64,000 nucleotides of DNA from Streptacidiphilus jeojiense (GCF_000719095.1 NZ_JOEH01000004.1:248001-312000); one strand, 5' to 3'. Positions 1-9,435 are shown, counted from the stretch's first letter. Made by a program: numbers and translations. The notes: a model not told the origin generated them from the letters alone.

Positions 1-548
1 AGGCACCGGATCTGCGGGCCCTCGCCGTGGCGCTGCCACCGCTGGGCGTCACCGTCGCCCTGGTGGAGCAGCCCTGGCGGGTGGCCGGCCGGAAGGTCGC
101 CCCGGCCCCGAAGACCCTGGACACCGGCTGGCTGCCGGTGCTGGCCCGGCTGCGGTCCGGCCCCGCCGCCGGGATCCCGCTGATCAGCGGCGGCCGCAGC
201 GCCGGCGCCCGGGTCGCCTGCCGCACCGCGGAGCAGGGCGGCGCCGACGCGGTGCTGGCGCTGGCCTTCCCGCTGCACCCGCCGGGCAAGCCGGAGCGCA
301 GCCGGGCCGAGGAACTGCTCTCCTGCCCACGCCCGGTGCTGGTGGTCCAGGGCGCCACCGACCCCTTCGGCGCCGGATCCGACTTCCCGCCGCTCCCGGC
401 GCACCAGCGGCTGCTGGCGCTCCCGTACGGCAACCACTCCTTCGCGGTCCTCAAGTCGGCCCCGGTCAGCGCCGAGGAACTGCTGGACCGGATCACCGGG
501 GCGGTGGCGGAGTGGGCGCTGGGCCCGGAGGTGCGAGCGGCCGGGTAG
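1..548 (+). CDS. alpha/beta hydrolase family protein, 5' end cut by window
   Basis: The reading frame (first full codon at base 3) is open to the left edge, so the start lies outside the window and about 182 codons are seen. The visible part has the order of a small alpha/beta hydrolase of the KANL3/Tex30 (dienelactone hydrolase-like) type: a nucleophile-elbow-like segment LISGGRSAGARVA, a strand ending in VLVVQGATDPFG that would carry the acid residue, and a late His in YGNHSF. Substrate unknown. It converges on the next gene, which ends 15 bp downstream on the other strand. The family call rests on motifs only. Confidence 0.75.
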   Translation, partial: APDLRALAVALPPLGVTVALVEQPWRVAGRKVAPAPKTLDTGWLPVLARLRSGPAAGIPLISGGRSAGARVACRTAEQGGADAVLALAFPLHPPGKPERSRAEELLSCPRPVLVVQGATDPFGAGSDFPPLPAHQRLLALPYGNHSFAVLKSAPVSAEELLDRITGAVAEWALGPEVRAAG

Positions 549-563
549 CACCCTGATCCACCG

Positions 564-2327
564 TCACTTGTGGTACATGGACACCGCAGCCTCGTCGCCG
601 TAGCTGCTCAGCGCGATGAGGCCGCCGTCGTTGGTGGCGTAGAGCATCCCGTCCGAGAAGGTCCAGCCGTCGGTGTCCGACGGCAGCGCGCCGAGCACGG
701 TGGACTTGCCGGTCGTCGGGTCCAGGCTGACGAAGTGCGGCGAGCCGCTGTACGTCCCGGTGGACAGGGCGTAGAGCTTGCCGTCCCCGGTGGACTGGGC
801 CAGCAGTGCGCCGTGGTTGCTCTCACCGTCGTAGGTCCAGGCCTCGGCGCCGGTGGCGAGGTTGAAGGCGACGATGTTCCCGGCGGTGCTCCCGTTGTCC
901 GAGCTCAGGTCCTCGTCACCCTGCACCACCAGCAACTGCCCCGGCAGCGAAGCGGTCACCTCGTGGTACTCGTTCAGCTTCAGGTTGGGGGTCTGCAGGG
1001 TCTTGCCGTTGCCGCCGTTGGCGTCGTACATCTGCAGCGAGGTGTCGCCGCTGGTGGAGACCACGCTGACCAGGGGCGAGCCGTTGAGCAGGCTGCTGAC
1101 GTCGGTGTGGTCGCTCTCGGTCTTGCGCCACATCTGCTTGCCGGTACTGGCGTTGAGGGCGGTCAGCGTGTACGACGGCTTGACGTCGGCGCAGAAGTCG
1201 TCCACCAGGACGATGCCGGTCGTCGCCACCGACGACTCGTTGCAGTAGTCCCCGCGCGGCTTCAGCCCCCAGACCTGGGCGCCGGTCCTGGTGTCGAACC
1301 CGCCCACCCGGTCGCCGCTGACGATGGTGGCCACCGAGCCCTGGATGTAGGTGCTGGCCGACATCGCGACCGAGTTGGACGCGCTGGTCAGCGGGACCGT
1401 CCAGAGGATCTTCCCGGTGCGGGAGTCGACCCCGGCGAAGACCGAGCAGGAGTTGTCGTCGCTGCCGAAGGCCATGGTCCCGATGCCGTCGGAGGTCATG
1501 GTCGGTGACATGGCGCAGGGCGTCTGCGCCGAGGACGGCGGAGTGAGCGTCCAGCTCTTGCTGCCGTCCGCGATGCTGTAGGCGGTCACACCGGTCGCCG
1601 AGCTGCTCCGCACCAGCGCGGTGCTGGTCAGCCAGGAACCGATGAGCTTGTCGTCGCTGCCCTGGGCCGGCACCGACCACGCCTTGGACAGCATGGAACC
1701 GGCCTTCTTGCTGCCGTTGTTGGCGATCATCACCCCGACCACCGCGATGCAGGCCAGCACGACCACACCGGCGACGATCCCGGCGATGGCACCCCCGCCC
1801 AGCCTGCGCCGCGGCGGCTGCGGCGGCGGGTAGCCGCCCTGCTGGGGGTACCCCTGCTGCGGATAGCCCTGCTGGGGCGGGTACCCCTGCTGCTGCGGGT
1901 ACGCCTGCGGCGCCGGATACCCCTGCTGCGGCGGATAGCCCTGCTGCTGCGGCGGGTACCCCTGCGGGTAGCCGGGCGGAGCGGCCTGCGGGGTCTGCGG
2001 CTGCGGATAGCCGTACCCCCCGTGCTGCACCGAGGGGTACGCCCCGGTCGCCCCACCGGCCGGCCACGCCCCGGGCTGCTGCTGCGGCGCCTGCGGCTGC
2101 GGCGCGGGCGGCGTCCCGGGCCCCGCCGCGGCGGGGTTGTACGCCTGCGTCGGCGCGTAGGCGATCCCCCCGTCCGCCGAGGCCGGCGGAGCCTGCTGGG
2201 GTACGCCGGGCGTGTAGGTCTGGGTGGGCATGTACGCAGGCGGCGGCGGCACGTTCGACGCCCCGTCAGTTCCCCCCGCCGCGCCGCTCCGACCGTCAGC
2301 CCCTGGTCCTGCTCCGTTGTCCGCCAT
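564..2327 (-). CDS. membrane-anchored PQQ-like beta-propeller protein
   Basis: 587 aa with three parts. Residues 1 to about 170 are low complexity, rich in Pro, Gln, Tyr and Gly with repeated GYPQQ units. A hydrophobic segment (about 178-203, [20 protein letters not shown]) follows a basic RRR cluster and would anchor the protein with the tail inside. The outer 380 residues contain repeated blade motifs ([40 protein letters not shown]) typical of PQQ-binding-like or BamB-like propellers. Such proteins in streptomycetes are usually uncharacterised; binding of PQQ itself is not implied. The ATG at 2327 has no strong ribosome site. It is separated from pepN by a repeat-rich gap. Confidence 0.8.
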   Translation of the reverse strand: MADNGAGPGADGRSGAAGGTDGASNVPPPPAYMPTQTYTPGVPQQAPPASADGGIAYAPTQAYNPAAAGPGTPPAPQPQAPQQQPGAWPAGGATGAYPSVQHGGYGYPQPQTPQAAPPGYPQGYPPQQQGYPPQQGYPAPQAYPQQQGYPPQQGYPQQGYPQQGGYPPPQPPRRRLGGGAIAGIVAGVVVLACIAVVGVMIANNGSKKAGSMLSKAWSVPAQGSDDKLIGSWLTSTALVRSSSATGVTAYSIADGSKSWTLTPPSSAQTPCAMSPTMTSDGIGTMAFGSDDNSCSVFAGVDSRTGKILWTVPLTSASNSVAMSASTYIQGSVATIVSGDRVGGFDTRTGAQVWGLKPRGDYCNESSVATTGIVLVDDFCADVKPSYTLTALNASTGKQMWRKTESDHTDVSSLLNGSPLVSVVSTSGDTSLQMYDANGGNGKTLQTPNLKLNEYHEVTASLPGQLLVVQGDEDLSSDNGSTAGNIVAFNLATGAEAWTYDGESNHGALLAQSTGDGKLYALSTGTYSGSPHFVSLDPTTGKSTVLGALPSDTDGWTFSDGMLYATNDGGLIALSSYGDEAAVSMYHK

Positions 2328-2404
2328 GCCCCCGTACGCCCTTCCCTCGACACCTCGACTAGCGGGCCATGCTACGAGGTACGACCAAACCCACCGTCAC
2401 CAGG

Positions 2405-2481
2405 CAGCCCCCCAGGGGCGCGAGACTCTGCCCGATCAACAAGGCAGCCCCTCAGGGGCGCGGGGAACTGCGCGAGCAACC
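2405..2481. repeat. two copies of a streptomycete-type intergenic hairpin repeat
   Basis: The gap between the propeller gene and pepN carries two adjacent copies of a unit with the core GCCCCTCAGGGGC followed by GCGGGGAACTGCGCG. The right copy contains a 22-bp stretch (2453-2474) that recurs exactly at 6030-6051. The left copy (2405-2428) is diverged. Each unit can fold as a short GC hairpin. Similar elements are common between genes in Streptomyces; they may act as weak terminators, but that is inference. Confidence 0.7.
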
Positions 2482-2542
2482 GCCCCCCGACGGCCACTCG
2501 CCCAGCAACCCCAGCCCCAGCCCCAACCCCCCGTCGCGCAAC

Positions 2543-5164
2543 CTACCCCCGCGCCGCATCCCGCCGCTGCGCCCGCAACGCCCGCGCCAGATCGTCCCGC
2601 CCCTCCAGCACCAGCCTCCGCAACGCCGGCGCCGCAGCCTCGTGCTCCCGCAGCCACAGATCCGTCCGCTCCAGCGTGGCCTCCGTCGTCACCAGCCTCG
2701 GGAACAGCCCGCTGACGATCCGCAGCGCGATCTCGATCGACCGCTCGCTCCAGATCTTCTCCAGCACCTCGAAGTACGGCTCGGCGTACGGCGCCAGCAA
2801 CTCCCGCGCCGCGCCCCCCGCCGCCGCCTGGAAGCCGCTGATCTGCGCTTCGACCAGCGCGTTCGGCAGCTGGTCCGAATCCACGACCTGCCGCCACACC
2901 TCCGCCTTGGCCTCCGCCGTCGGCCGCGCCGCCAGACACGCCGTCAGCAGCCGCTTGCCGCTGGCGGTGTCGTCCCGGGCCAGCTCCGCGTCCAACGCCG
3001 CCTCGTCGGCGACCCCGGCGGCGGCCAGCGTGTGCAGCAGCGTCCAGCGCAGCTCCTGGTCGACGGAGAGTCCGTCGACCCGCGCCGTCCCGGCCAGCAG
3101 CCCGCCCACCAGCTGCAGGTCCGCCTCCGACCGGGCCGTCTGCGCGAAGAACCGCGCCCACGCCAACTGGTGGTCGCCTCCGGGCGCCGCGGCCCGCAGC
3201 TCGCCCAGCGCGCCCTCGGCGAGCCGCCCGGCCCACTCCTCCCGCGCCTCGGGCGCGACATAGAGGTCGAGCGCGGTGCGCGCCTGCTGGTGCAGCGACT
3301 GGAGCACGCCGATGTCGCTCTCGCGGCCGGCGAACCGCAGCACGATCTCCAGGTAGTCGCGGGCCGGCATCAGCCCGTCCCGGGTCAGGTTCCACAGCGC
3401 GGACCAGCTCAGCGCACGGGCCAGCGGGTCCTCCAGCTCGCCCAGCGACTCCCGCAGCGTGGCCAGTGACGCCTCGTCGAAGCGGATCTTGCAGTAGGTC
3501 AGGTCCTCGTCGTTGACCAGCACCAGCGCCGGACGGGCGAGCCCGACCAGCTCCGGCACCTCGGTCCGGGCCCCGGCGACGACGTCCAGCTCGACCCGGC
3601 GCGTCCGCACCAGCGCCCCGCTGTCCGGGTCCCGGTCGAACAGCCCCACGGCGATCCGGTGCGGCCGCAGCGTCGGGTTCTCGGCGGCGGCCTCCTGCAG
3701 CACCGCGAACCCGGTGATGGTCCCCGAGGAGTCGGTGACCAGCTGCGGCGTCAGGGCGTTCACCCCCGCCGTCTCCAGCCAGGCCCGCGACCACTCGGCC
3801 ATGGCGTCGGCACCCCGCCCGGAGGTCTCCGCGAGCACGGCGAGCAGGTCGGCGAGTGTGGTGTTGCCGAACGCATGGCGCTTGAAGTAGTGCCGCGCGC
3901 CCTCGAAGAAGGCGTCGCGCCCCACATAGGCCACCAACTGCTTGAGCACCGAGGCGCCCTTGGCGTAGGTGATGCCGTCGAAGTTGAGCTTGGCGTCCTC
4001 CAGGTCACGGATGTCCGCGGTGATCGGGTGCGTGGTGGGCAGCTGATCCTGCCGGTACGCCCAGGTCTTCCTGCGGTTGGCGAAGGTGATCCAGCCGGCC
4101 TGGTACTTCGTCACCTCCACCTGGGCGAACGCGCCCATGAAGTCGGCGAAGGACTCCTTCAGCCACAGGTCGTCCCACCACTGCATGGTGACCAGGTCGC
4201 CGAACCACATGTGCGCCATCTCGTGCAGGATGACGTTGGCCCGGCCCTCGTAGGCCGCCTCGGTGACCTTGGACCGGAAGACGTACTCCTCGCGGAAGGT
4301 GACCAGGCCGGGGTTCTCCATGGCGCCGAGGTTGTACTCGGGCACGAACGCCTGGTCGTACTTGCCGAAGGGGTAGGGGTAGTCGAACTCCTCGTGGAAG
4401 AAGTCCAGGCCCTGCTTGGTGACCGTGAAGATCTCGTCGGAGTCGAAGTACTGCGCCAGCGAGGCCCGGCAGAGCGCGCCCAGCGGGATCTCCAGCCGGC
4501 GGCCGTCCGGCAGTGCCCGGGTGTAGTGGTCACGGGCCACGTGGTACGGGCCGGCCACCACCGCGGTGATGTAGCTGGAGATTCGCGGCGTCGGGGCGAA
4601 CTGCCAGGTCAGACCGGACTCCACGGCCACCGGGTCGCCGCCGGCGGGGGAGTTGGAGAAGACCTGCCAGTGCGAGGGCGCGGTGACGGTGAAGCTGAAC
4701 GGCGCCTTGAGGTCGGGCTGTTCGAAGGTGGTGAACACCCGCCGTGCGTCGGCCGGTTCGTACTGGGTGTAGAGGTAGGTCTCGCCGTCGACCGGGTCGG
4801 TGAAGCGGTGCAAACCCTCCCCGGTGCGGCTGTAGGCGCAGGACGCCTCGACGACCAGCTCGTTCTCCTCGGCCAGACCGGGCAGGGCGATCCGGGTGCC
4901 GTCGAACACCAGCGCGGGGTCGAGCGCGGTGCCGTTCAGGACGACGCTGTGCACCTCGGGCGCCAGCAGGTCGGCGAAGCTGTCCGCCCCGGGTTCGGAG
5001 CAGCGGAAGCGCAGCAGCGTCCGCGAGCGGAACCTGCCCGCGCCCTCCCCTTCAGCCACGGGCAGCACGGCGGAGCGGAGGTCCAGTTCGACCTCGTAGC
5101 CGTCCACGCTGAGGATGCGGGCCCGCTCGCGGGCCTCGTCGCGGGTGAGATTGGTCCCGGGCAC
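2543..5164 (-). CDS. pepN: aminopeptidase N, M1 family
   Basis: 873 aa, normal for the actinobacterial M1 enzyme that removes N-terminal residues from peptides in the cytoplasm. The N-terminal beta domain is followed by the exopeptidase motif GAMEN (280-284), the zinc motif HEMAH (314-318) and the third zinc ligand E337 in WLKESFADF. The C-terminal half is helical, like ERAP1_C. No signal peptide is seen. It stands alone, convergent with nothing close by and divergent from the DsbA-like gene. All catalytic motifs are intact. Confidence 0.95.
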   Translation of the reverse strand: MPGTNLTRDEARERARILSVDGYEVELDLRSAVLPVAEGEGAGRFRSRTLLRFRCSEPGADSFADLLAPEVHSVVLNGTALDPALVFDGTRIALPGLAEENELVVEASCAYSRTGEGLHRFTDPVDGETYLYTQYEPADARRVFTTFEQPDLKAPFSFTVTAPSHWQVFSNSPAGGDPVAVESGLTWQFAPTPRISSYITAVVAGPYHVARDHYTRALPDGRRLEIPLGALCRASLAQYFDSDEIFTVTKQGLDFFHEEFDYPYPFGKYDQAFVPEYNLGAMENPGLVTFREEYVFRSKVTEAAYEGRANVILHEMAHMWFGDLVTMQWWDDLWLKESFADFMGAFAQVEVTKYQAGWITFANRRKTWAYRQDQLPTTHPITADIRDLEDAKLNFDGITYAKGASVLKQLVAYVGRDAFFEGARHYFKRHAFGNTTLADLLAVLAETSGRGADAMAEWSRAWLETAGVNALTPQLVTDSSGTITGFAVLQEAAAENPTLRPHRIAVGLFDRDPDSGALVRTRRVELDVVAGARTEVPELVGLARPALVLVNDEDLTYCKIRFDEASLATLRESLGELEDPLARALSWSALWNLTRDGLMPARDYLEIVLRFAGRESDIGVLQSLHQQARTALDLYVAPEAREEWAGRLAEGALGELRAAAPGGDHQLAWARFFAQTARSEADLQLVGGLLAGTARVDGLSVDQELRWTLLHTLAAAGVADEAALDAELARDDTASGKRLLTACLAARPTAEAKAEVWRQVVDSDQLPNALVEAQISGFQAAAGGAARELLAPYAEPYFEVLEKIWSERSIEIALRIVSGLFPRLVTTEATLERTDLWLREHEAAAPALRRLVLEGRDDLARALRAQRRDAARG

Positions 5165-5373
5165 TGCGGTACTCCCTACTGGTGCATGCGGTGGCGCGCG
5201 AGCTTGTGGCCGCCCGTCCGGTGCCGGCCGGGTGTGGGCCCCGGACTGTCACCTGTTGCGGGCATCCTTTCACGGCACGCCGACAACGTTGGCGCACTCC
5301 CGCAGGGCGGGAATGCCCGTGCGCCGCCCTCTGTTCGCCACGTTGACCGCACGTTCCTGGCACCGGAGGACTC

Positions 5374-6009
5374 ATGTCCGCAACAACCGCCACCCCCGTG
5401 ACCGCAGACTTCTGGTTCGACCCGCTCTGCCCGTGGGCCTGGATGACCTCGCGCTGGATGCTGGAGGTCGAGCAGCAGCGCCCCGTCCAGGTGCACTGGC
5501 ACGTGATGAGCCTCGCCGTGCTCAACGCCGACAAGGACGTCCCCGAGCAGTACCGCGCCTTCCTCACCGAGGCCTGGGGCCCGGTCCGGGTCTGCATCGC
5601 GGCCGCGCAGGCGCACGGCGACAAGGTCCTCGGCGACCTCTACACCGCCCTCGGCACCCGGTTCCACAACCAGGCCGAGCCCCGCACCAAGGAGACCATC
5701 GCGGCGGCCCTCGCCGACGCCGGGCTGCCGGTCGAACTGGCCGAGGCCGCCGACTCGACCGAGTACGACGAGGCTCTGCGCGCCTCCCACAAGGAGGGCA
5801 TCGACCTGGTCGGCGAGGACGTCGGCACCCCGGTGATCGCGGTCCCCGGCGCCGACGGCGAGCGGGTCGCCTTCTTCGGCCCGGTGGTCACCCCCACCCC
5901 GCGCGGCGAGGCCGCCGCCCGCCTCTGGGACGGCACCCTGCTGGTCGCCTCCACCCCCGGCTTCTACGAGATCAAGCGCACCCGCACCGCCGGCCCCAGC
6001 TTCGAGTAG
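5374..6009 (+). CDS. DsbA-family protein, Rv2466c-like (mycothiol-dependent nitroreductase family)
   Basis: 211 aa, cytoplasmic (no signal peptide), thioredoxin fold with helical insert. The sequence follows Mycobacterium tuberculosis Rv2466c, a mycothiol-dependent nitroreductase/oxidoreductase, closely from DFWFDPLCPW to KRTRT at the C-terminus. The active-site motif is C19-P-W-A22: the second Cys of CPWC is replaced by Ala, so any mechanism must be monothiol, presumably with mycothiol as partner. The preceding purine stretch CGGAGGACTC places a good ribosome site before ATG 5374. It is divergent from pepN and followed by a hairpin repeat. Confidence 0.85.
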   Translation: MSATTATPVTADFWFDPLCPWAWMTSRWMLEVEQQRPVQVHWHVMSLAVLNADKDVPEQYRAFLTEAWGPVRVCIAAAQAHGDKVLGDLYTALGTRFHNQAEPRTKETIAAALADAGLPVELAEAADSTEYDEALRASHKEGIDLVGEDVGTPVIAVPGADGERVAFFGPVVTPTPRGEAAARLWDGTLLVASTPGFYEIKRTRTAGPSFE

Positions 6010-6020
6010 AGCTTCGAGTA

Positions 6021-6051
6021 GCGCCCCGACAGGGGCGCGGGGAACTGCGCG
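6021..6051 (+). repeat. intergenic hairpin repeat, possible terminator
   Basis: A GCGCCCC/GGGGCGC stem with a GACA loop lies 11 bp after the DsbA-like stop and runs into the 22-bp sequence also found at 2453-2474. It could end transcription of the upstream gene. Confidence 0.6.
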
Positions 6052-6165
6052 CCCGGCCACGCACCAAGGCGCACTGTTTCCCGCGCCCCCACTGCCCGGA
6101 GTCACCAACGCACTGACCAGCCCTTTTGTGGGGAGCGCGCTACACCACAGGTCACCAGGCAGGTA

Positions 6166-6183
6166 GGTTCACAGTCGTTAACC
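6166..6183. promoter_or_regulatory. palindrome upstream of bioY, candidate biotin-responsive operator
   Basis: GGTTCACAGTCGTTAACC is an 18-bp imperfect palindrome (GGTTnAC-N4-GTnAACC) centred about 45 bp before the bioY ATG. It overlaps TAGGTT (6164-6169), which resembles a streptomycete -10 element, a position fit for repression. Known actinobacterial biotin regulators include BioQ and BirA, but I cannot match this site to either. Confidence 0.45.
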
Positions 6184-6218
6184 CAGACTCCGTCCCTCGC
6201 CCCTGCCCGGAGACCCGA

Positions 6219-6818
6219 ATGGCCCTCGCCGCCACCGCTGCCCCCCGCCCCGGTACCGTCCTCGCCGACCTGCTCCCCGCCGCCACCCGTGCCCGCGCCA
6301 CGGCCCGTGATCTCGCCCTGGTCGTCGGCGGTGCGGCCCTCACCGGCATAGCCGCACAGATCTCGGTGCCCGTCCCCGGCTCGCCGGTCCCGGTGACCGG
6401 CCAGACCCTGGCCGCGCTGCTGGTCGGGACCGCGCTGGGCACCCGCCGCGGGGTCGCCGCCATGGGCCTCTACCTGGTGGCCGGTCTGGCCGGGGTGCCC
6501 TGGTTCGCGGCCGGCAGCTCCGGCAGCGGCGTCACCCTCGGCTACATCATCGGCTTCATGCTGGCCGGGGTCGTGGTCGGCGAGCTGGCCCGGCGCGGCG
6601 CCGACCGCAGCCCGCTGCGCACCGCCGCGGCGATGGTGCTGGGCAGCCTGGCCATCTACGCCGTCGGCGTCCCCTACTTGGCCGTCTCGCTGCACGTCGG
6701 CCTGGGCCGGGCCGCCTCGCTGGGCCTGTACCCCTACCTGCTGGGCGACGCCCTGAAGGTCGCCCTGGCCATGGGCCTGCTCCCGGCCGCCTGGAAGCTG
6801 CTCGGCGTCCGGTCCTAG
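6219..6818 (+). CDS. bioY: biotin transporter BioY (ECF S component)
   Basis: 199 aa membrane protein with about six hydrophobic segments. It carries BioY hallmarks: PVPGSPVPVTGQTLA near the N-terminus, a Gly-rich LGTRRGVAAMGLYLVAGLAG segment and the C-terminal YLLGDALKVALA. BioY binds biotin in the membrane and can work alone or with the BioMN energising module; no bioM or bioN is seen nearby. I chose ATG 6219 because the family begins close to this point; an upstream GTG at 6126 in the same frame would add an unlikely N-terminus and span the palindrome. Confidence 0.92.
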   Translation: MALAATAAPRPGTVLADLLPAATRARATARDLALVVGGAALTGIAAQISVPVPGSPVPVTGQTLAALLVGTALGTRRGVAAMGLYLVAGLAGVPWFAAGSSGSGVTLGYIIGFMLAGVVVGELARRGADRSPLRTAAAMVLGSLAIYAVGVPYLAVSLHVGLGRAASLGLYPYLLGDALKVALAMGLLPAAWKLLGVRS

Positions 6819-6866
6819 CCGGAGGCTGACCGGCGCACCGTCACCGGCTCGTGCCACACTGACGCC

Positions 6867-7352
6867 ATGCGCGTGTACCTGGGATCCGACCATGCCGGAT
6901 ACGAACTCAAGCAGCACCTCGTCGAGTGGCTGACCAGCGCCGGTCACGAACCGGTCGACTGCGGCCCGCAAATCTACGACGCGGTGGACGACTACCCCCC
7001 GTTCATCCTCCGAGCCGCCGAGCGGACCGCGGCCGACCCGCAGGCGCTGGGCATCGTGATCGGCGGCTCCGGCAACGGCGAGGCCATCGCCGCGAACAAG
7101 GTCAAGGGCGTCCGCGCGGCACTGGCGTGGAGCACCGAGACGGCCACCCTCGGACGTCAGCACAACAACGCCAACGTGGTCAGCGTCGGCGCCCGGATGC
7201 ACTCCCTCGACGAGGCCACCAAGTTCGTCGAGGTCTTCCTGGCGACGCCGTTCTCCGAGGACCCGCGGCACATCCGCCGGATCGACATGATCAGCGAGTA
7301 CGAGACCACCGGCGAGCTCCCGCCGGTCCCCGCCCACCACCCGCAGGGCTGA
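6867..7352 (+). CDS. rpiB: ribose-5-phosphate isomerase B
   Basis: 161 aa, the normal RpiB/LacAB size. The N-terminal phosphate-binding SDHAGYELK and the loop IGGSGNGEAIAANK are typical. Glu replaces the catalytic Cys of the E. coli enzyme in this loop, the form seen in mycobacterial RpiB. It interconverts ribose 5-phosphate and ribulose 5-phosphate in the pentose phosphate pathway. CACACT at 6855-6860 sits 6 nt before the ATG, so the message may be leaderless. The Nei-type gene starts 11 bp downstream and is probably cotranscribed. Confidence 0.95.
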   Translation: MRVYLGSDHAGYELKQHLVEWLTSAGHEPVDCGPQIYDAVDDYPPFILRAAERTAADPQALGIVIGGSGNGEAIAANKVKGVRAALAWSTETATLGRQHNNANVVSVGARMHSLDEATKFVEVFLATPFSEDPRHIRRIDMISEYETTGELPPVPAHHPQG

Positions 7353-7363
7353 CCGCAGCTCCG

Positions 7364-8227
7364 ATGCCAGAAGGCCACACCCTCCATCGACTCGCCGCCG
7401 CGTACCGCCAGGTGTTCGGCGGCGAGTCCGTGCGCGTCTCCAGCCCGCAGGGGCCCTTCGCCCAGGCCGCGCTGCGCCTCGACGGGCGCCCGCTCACCGG
7501 CACCGAGGCCCACGGCAAGCACCTCTTCCTCGGCTTCGGCGGCACCGCGGACCCCGCGTCCACCGACTGGGTCCACATCCACCTCGGCCTCTACGGCAAG
7601 GTCCGCTTCGGCGAGGGCCCGGCGCCGGAGCCGGTCGGGCAGATCCGGCTCCGGATCAGCACCGCCGACGACACCGCCCACGCCGACCTCCGCGGCCCCA
7701 CGACCTGTGCCCTGATCAGCGATCCGGAGAAGCAGGAGGTGCACCGTCGGCTCGGCCCGGACCCGCTGCGGGACGACTCGGTCCCGGAGCAGGCCTGGCA
7801 GCGGGTGAGCCGCAGCGGCACCACCGTCGCGGCACTGCTGATGGACCAGAAGGTGCTCTCCGGCGTCGGCAACATCTACCGCGCCGAGGTGCTGTTCCGG
7901 CAGGGCATCGACCCGCGGCTGCCCGGCCGGGCGCTCACCCGGGAGCAGTGGGACGCGGTCTGGAAGGACCTCACCCTGCTGATGGCCGACGGCGTCCGCG
8001 ACGGCTGGATCGACACGGTCCGCCCCGAGCACACCCCGCAGGCCATGGGCCGCCCGGCCCGCGAGGACGCCCACGGCGGCGAGGTCTACGTCTACCGCCG
8101 GGCCGGCCTGCCCTGCCTGGTCTGTGCCACTCCGGTCAGCGCCGGCACCCACGCCGGCCGCAACCTGTTCTGGTGCCCCGCCTGCCAGCCCGCCACACCG
8201 ATCGGCTCCCTCCAGTACCGGCCGTAG
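7364..8227 (+). CDS. Fpg/Nei-family DNA glycosylase/AP lyase
   Basis: 287 aa. It starts MPEGHTLHR: after removal of Met, Pro2 is the Schiff-base nucleophile and Glu3 the catalytic acid, and MPEGHT points to the Nei (endonuclease VIII) branch. The segment ALLMDQKVLSGVGNIYRAEVLF is the helix-two-turn-helix. A C-terminal zinc finger CLVC-x16-CPAC is complete. The enzyme excises oxidised bases, probably pyrimidines. The frame is open far upstream inside rpiB, but ATG 7364 is the only start giving the required Pro2. It lies 11 bp after rpiB. Confidence 0.93.
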   Translation: MPEGHTLHRLAAAYRQVFGGESVRVSSPQGPFAQAALRLDGRPLTGTEAHGKHLFLGFGGTADPASTDWVHIHLGLYGKVRFGEGPAPEPVGQIRLRISTADDTAHADLRGPTTCALISDPEKQEVHRRLGPDPLRDDSVPEQAWQRVSRSGTTVAALLMDQKVLSGVGNIYRAEVLFRQGIDPRLPGRALTREQWDAVWKDLTLLMADGVRDGWIDTVRPEHTPQAMGRPAREDAHGGEVYVYRRAGLPCLVCATPVSAGTHAGRNLFWCPACQPATPIGSLQYRP

Positions 8228-8277
8228 TTCCTGGGAGCGTCGACGCGGACCGCACACCCTCGGTAGGGTCGACCCGG

Positions 8278-9435
8278 ATGGCTGACGGAGCGGCCGAGGC
8301 GCCACCTCGGGAGACGATGACGGCACGGGGGCGCAGGGCGCTCTACCGGGCCCGACGTCGGTTGCGCCGATCCGCCGTCGACTACTTCCGCGGCGACGCC
8401 TCCGACTGGTTCGCCTTCGGAGCGCTGTTCCTGCTGGTGCCGCTGATCACCGTGGTCACGCTGATGGTCCCGATCTGGTGCCCGCCGACCGCCCTGGTGC
8501 TCCCGCTGCTCGCCGGGGCGCTGCTGCTGCGGCCCAGCAGCCTGGTGCTGCTCTACGCCGCCGCGGCCTCCGCGCTGGCTGTGGAGGCGGCCCTGCTGGG
8601 CCCGTACCACCTGGGCCCGGGCCGGGTCACCCCGGGCAGTGTGCTGGTCATGGGCGCGGTCGGGGCCGGCGGACTGCTGGTCGCCCAACTGCGCAGCCGG
8701 GTCGGCGTTCCCTGGCGCGGCGGCGGCACCATGCTGTTCGACCTGCGCGAGCGGCTCAAGGTGCAGTCGCAGATCCCGGCGCTGCCGCCGGGCTGGCACG
8801 CCGAGATGGCGCTGCGCCCGGCCGGCGGCCAGTCCTTCTCCGGCGACTTCCTGGTCGCCGCCCGCACCGGCGACGGCAGCCGGATGCTGGAGGCGGTGCT
8901 GGCCGACGTCTCCGGCAAGGGCATGGACGCGGGCTCCCGGGCGCTGCTGCTCTCCGGCGCCTTCGGCGGCCTGCTCGGCTCGCTGCCGCCGCACGACTTC
9001 CTCCCGGCCGCCAACGGCTACCTGCTGCGCCAGGAGTGGGACGAGGGCTTCGCCAGCGCCGTCCACCTGGTGCTGGACCTGGACACCGGGGAGTACGAAC
9101 TGCTGTCGGCCGGCCACCTCCCCGGGATGCAGCGCTGCATGGGCAAGGGCCACTGGGAGACCAAGGAGGCCGAGGGCCCGCTGCTGGGCATCTTCGAGGG
9201 CGCCAAGTTCACCGGCCTGCGCGGCCGGCTGGAGCGCGGCGACGTGCTGATGCTCTGCACCGACGGCATGGTCGAGGCCCCGGGCCGGGACCTCTCCGAG
9301 GGCATGGACCGGCTGATGGGGGAGGCGGACCGACTGATCGGCTCGCCCTTCGTCGGGACGGCCTGGCGGCTCATCGAGACCGTCGCCAAGGACCTCAACG
9401 ACGACCGCGCGCTGCTGCTGATCTGGCGCGAATAA
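8278..9435 (+). CDS. membrane-anchored PP2C-type (SpoIIE/RsbU-like) serine phosphatase
   Basis: 385 aa. A basic N-terminus (residues 15-35) is followed by three to four membrane segments (about 45-130) and then a cytoplasmic PP2C/SpoIIE domain. Metal-ligand motifs are present: GQSFSGDFLVA near the start of the domain, LADVSGKGMDAG in the middle and CTDGMVEA and DDRALLLIW at the end. Phosphatases of this build often act on anti-anti-sigma factors, but no sensor (PAS/GAF) domain or partner gene is seen. TAGGGT at 8264-8269 lies 8 nt before ATG 8278, suggesting a leaderless start. No ribosome site is visible. Confidence 0.9.
   Translation: MADGAAEAPPRETMTARGRRALYRARRRLRRSAVDYFRGDASDWFAFGALFLLVPLITVVTLMVPIWCPPTALVLPLLAGALLLRPSSLVLLYAAAASALAVEAALLGPYHLGPGRVTPGSVLVMGAVGAGGLLVAQLRSRVGVPWRGGGTMLFDLRERLKVQSQIPALPPGWHAEMALRPAGGQSFSGDFLVAARTGDGSRMLEAVLADVSGKGMDAGSRALLLSGAFGGLLGSLPPHDFLPAANGYLLRQEWDEGFASAVHLVLDLDTGEYELLSAGHLPGMQRCMGKGHWETKEAEGPLLGIFEGAKFTGLRGRLERGDVLMLCTDGMVEAPGRDLSEGMDRLMGEADRLIGSPFVGTAWRLIETVAKDLNDDRALLLIWRE

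Noticed and set aside
570..1508. 312-aa and similar long frames opposite the propeller gene
   Set aside because: Arg/Gly/Val-rich translation typical of antisense high-GC shadows; the minus-strand gene has clear repeat blades.
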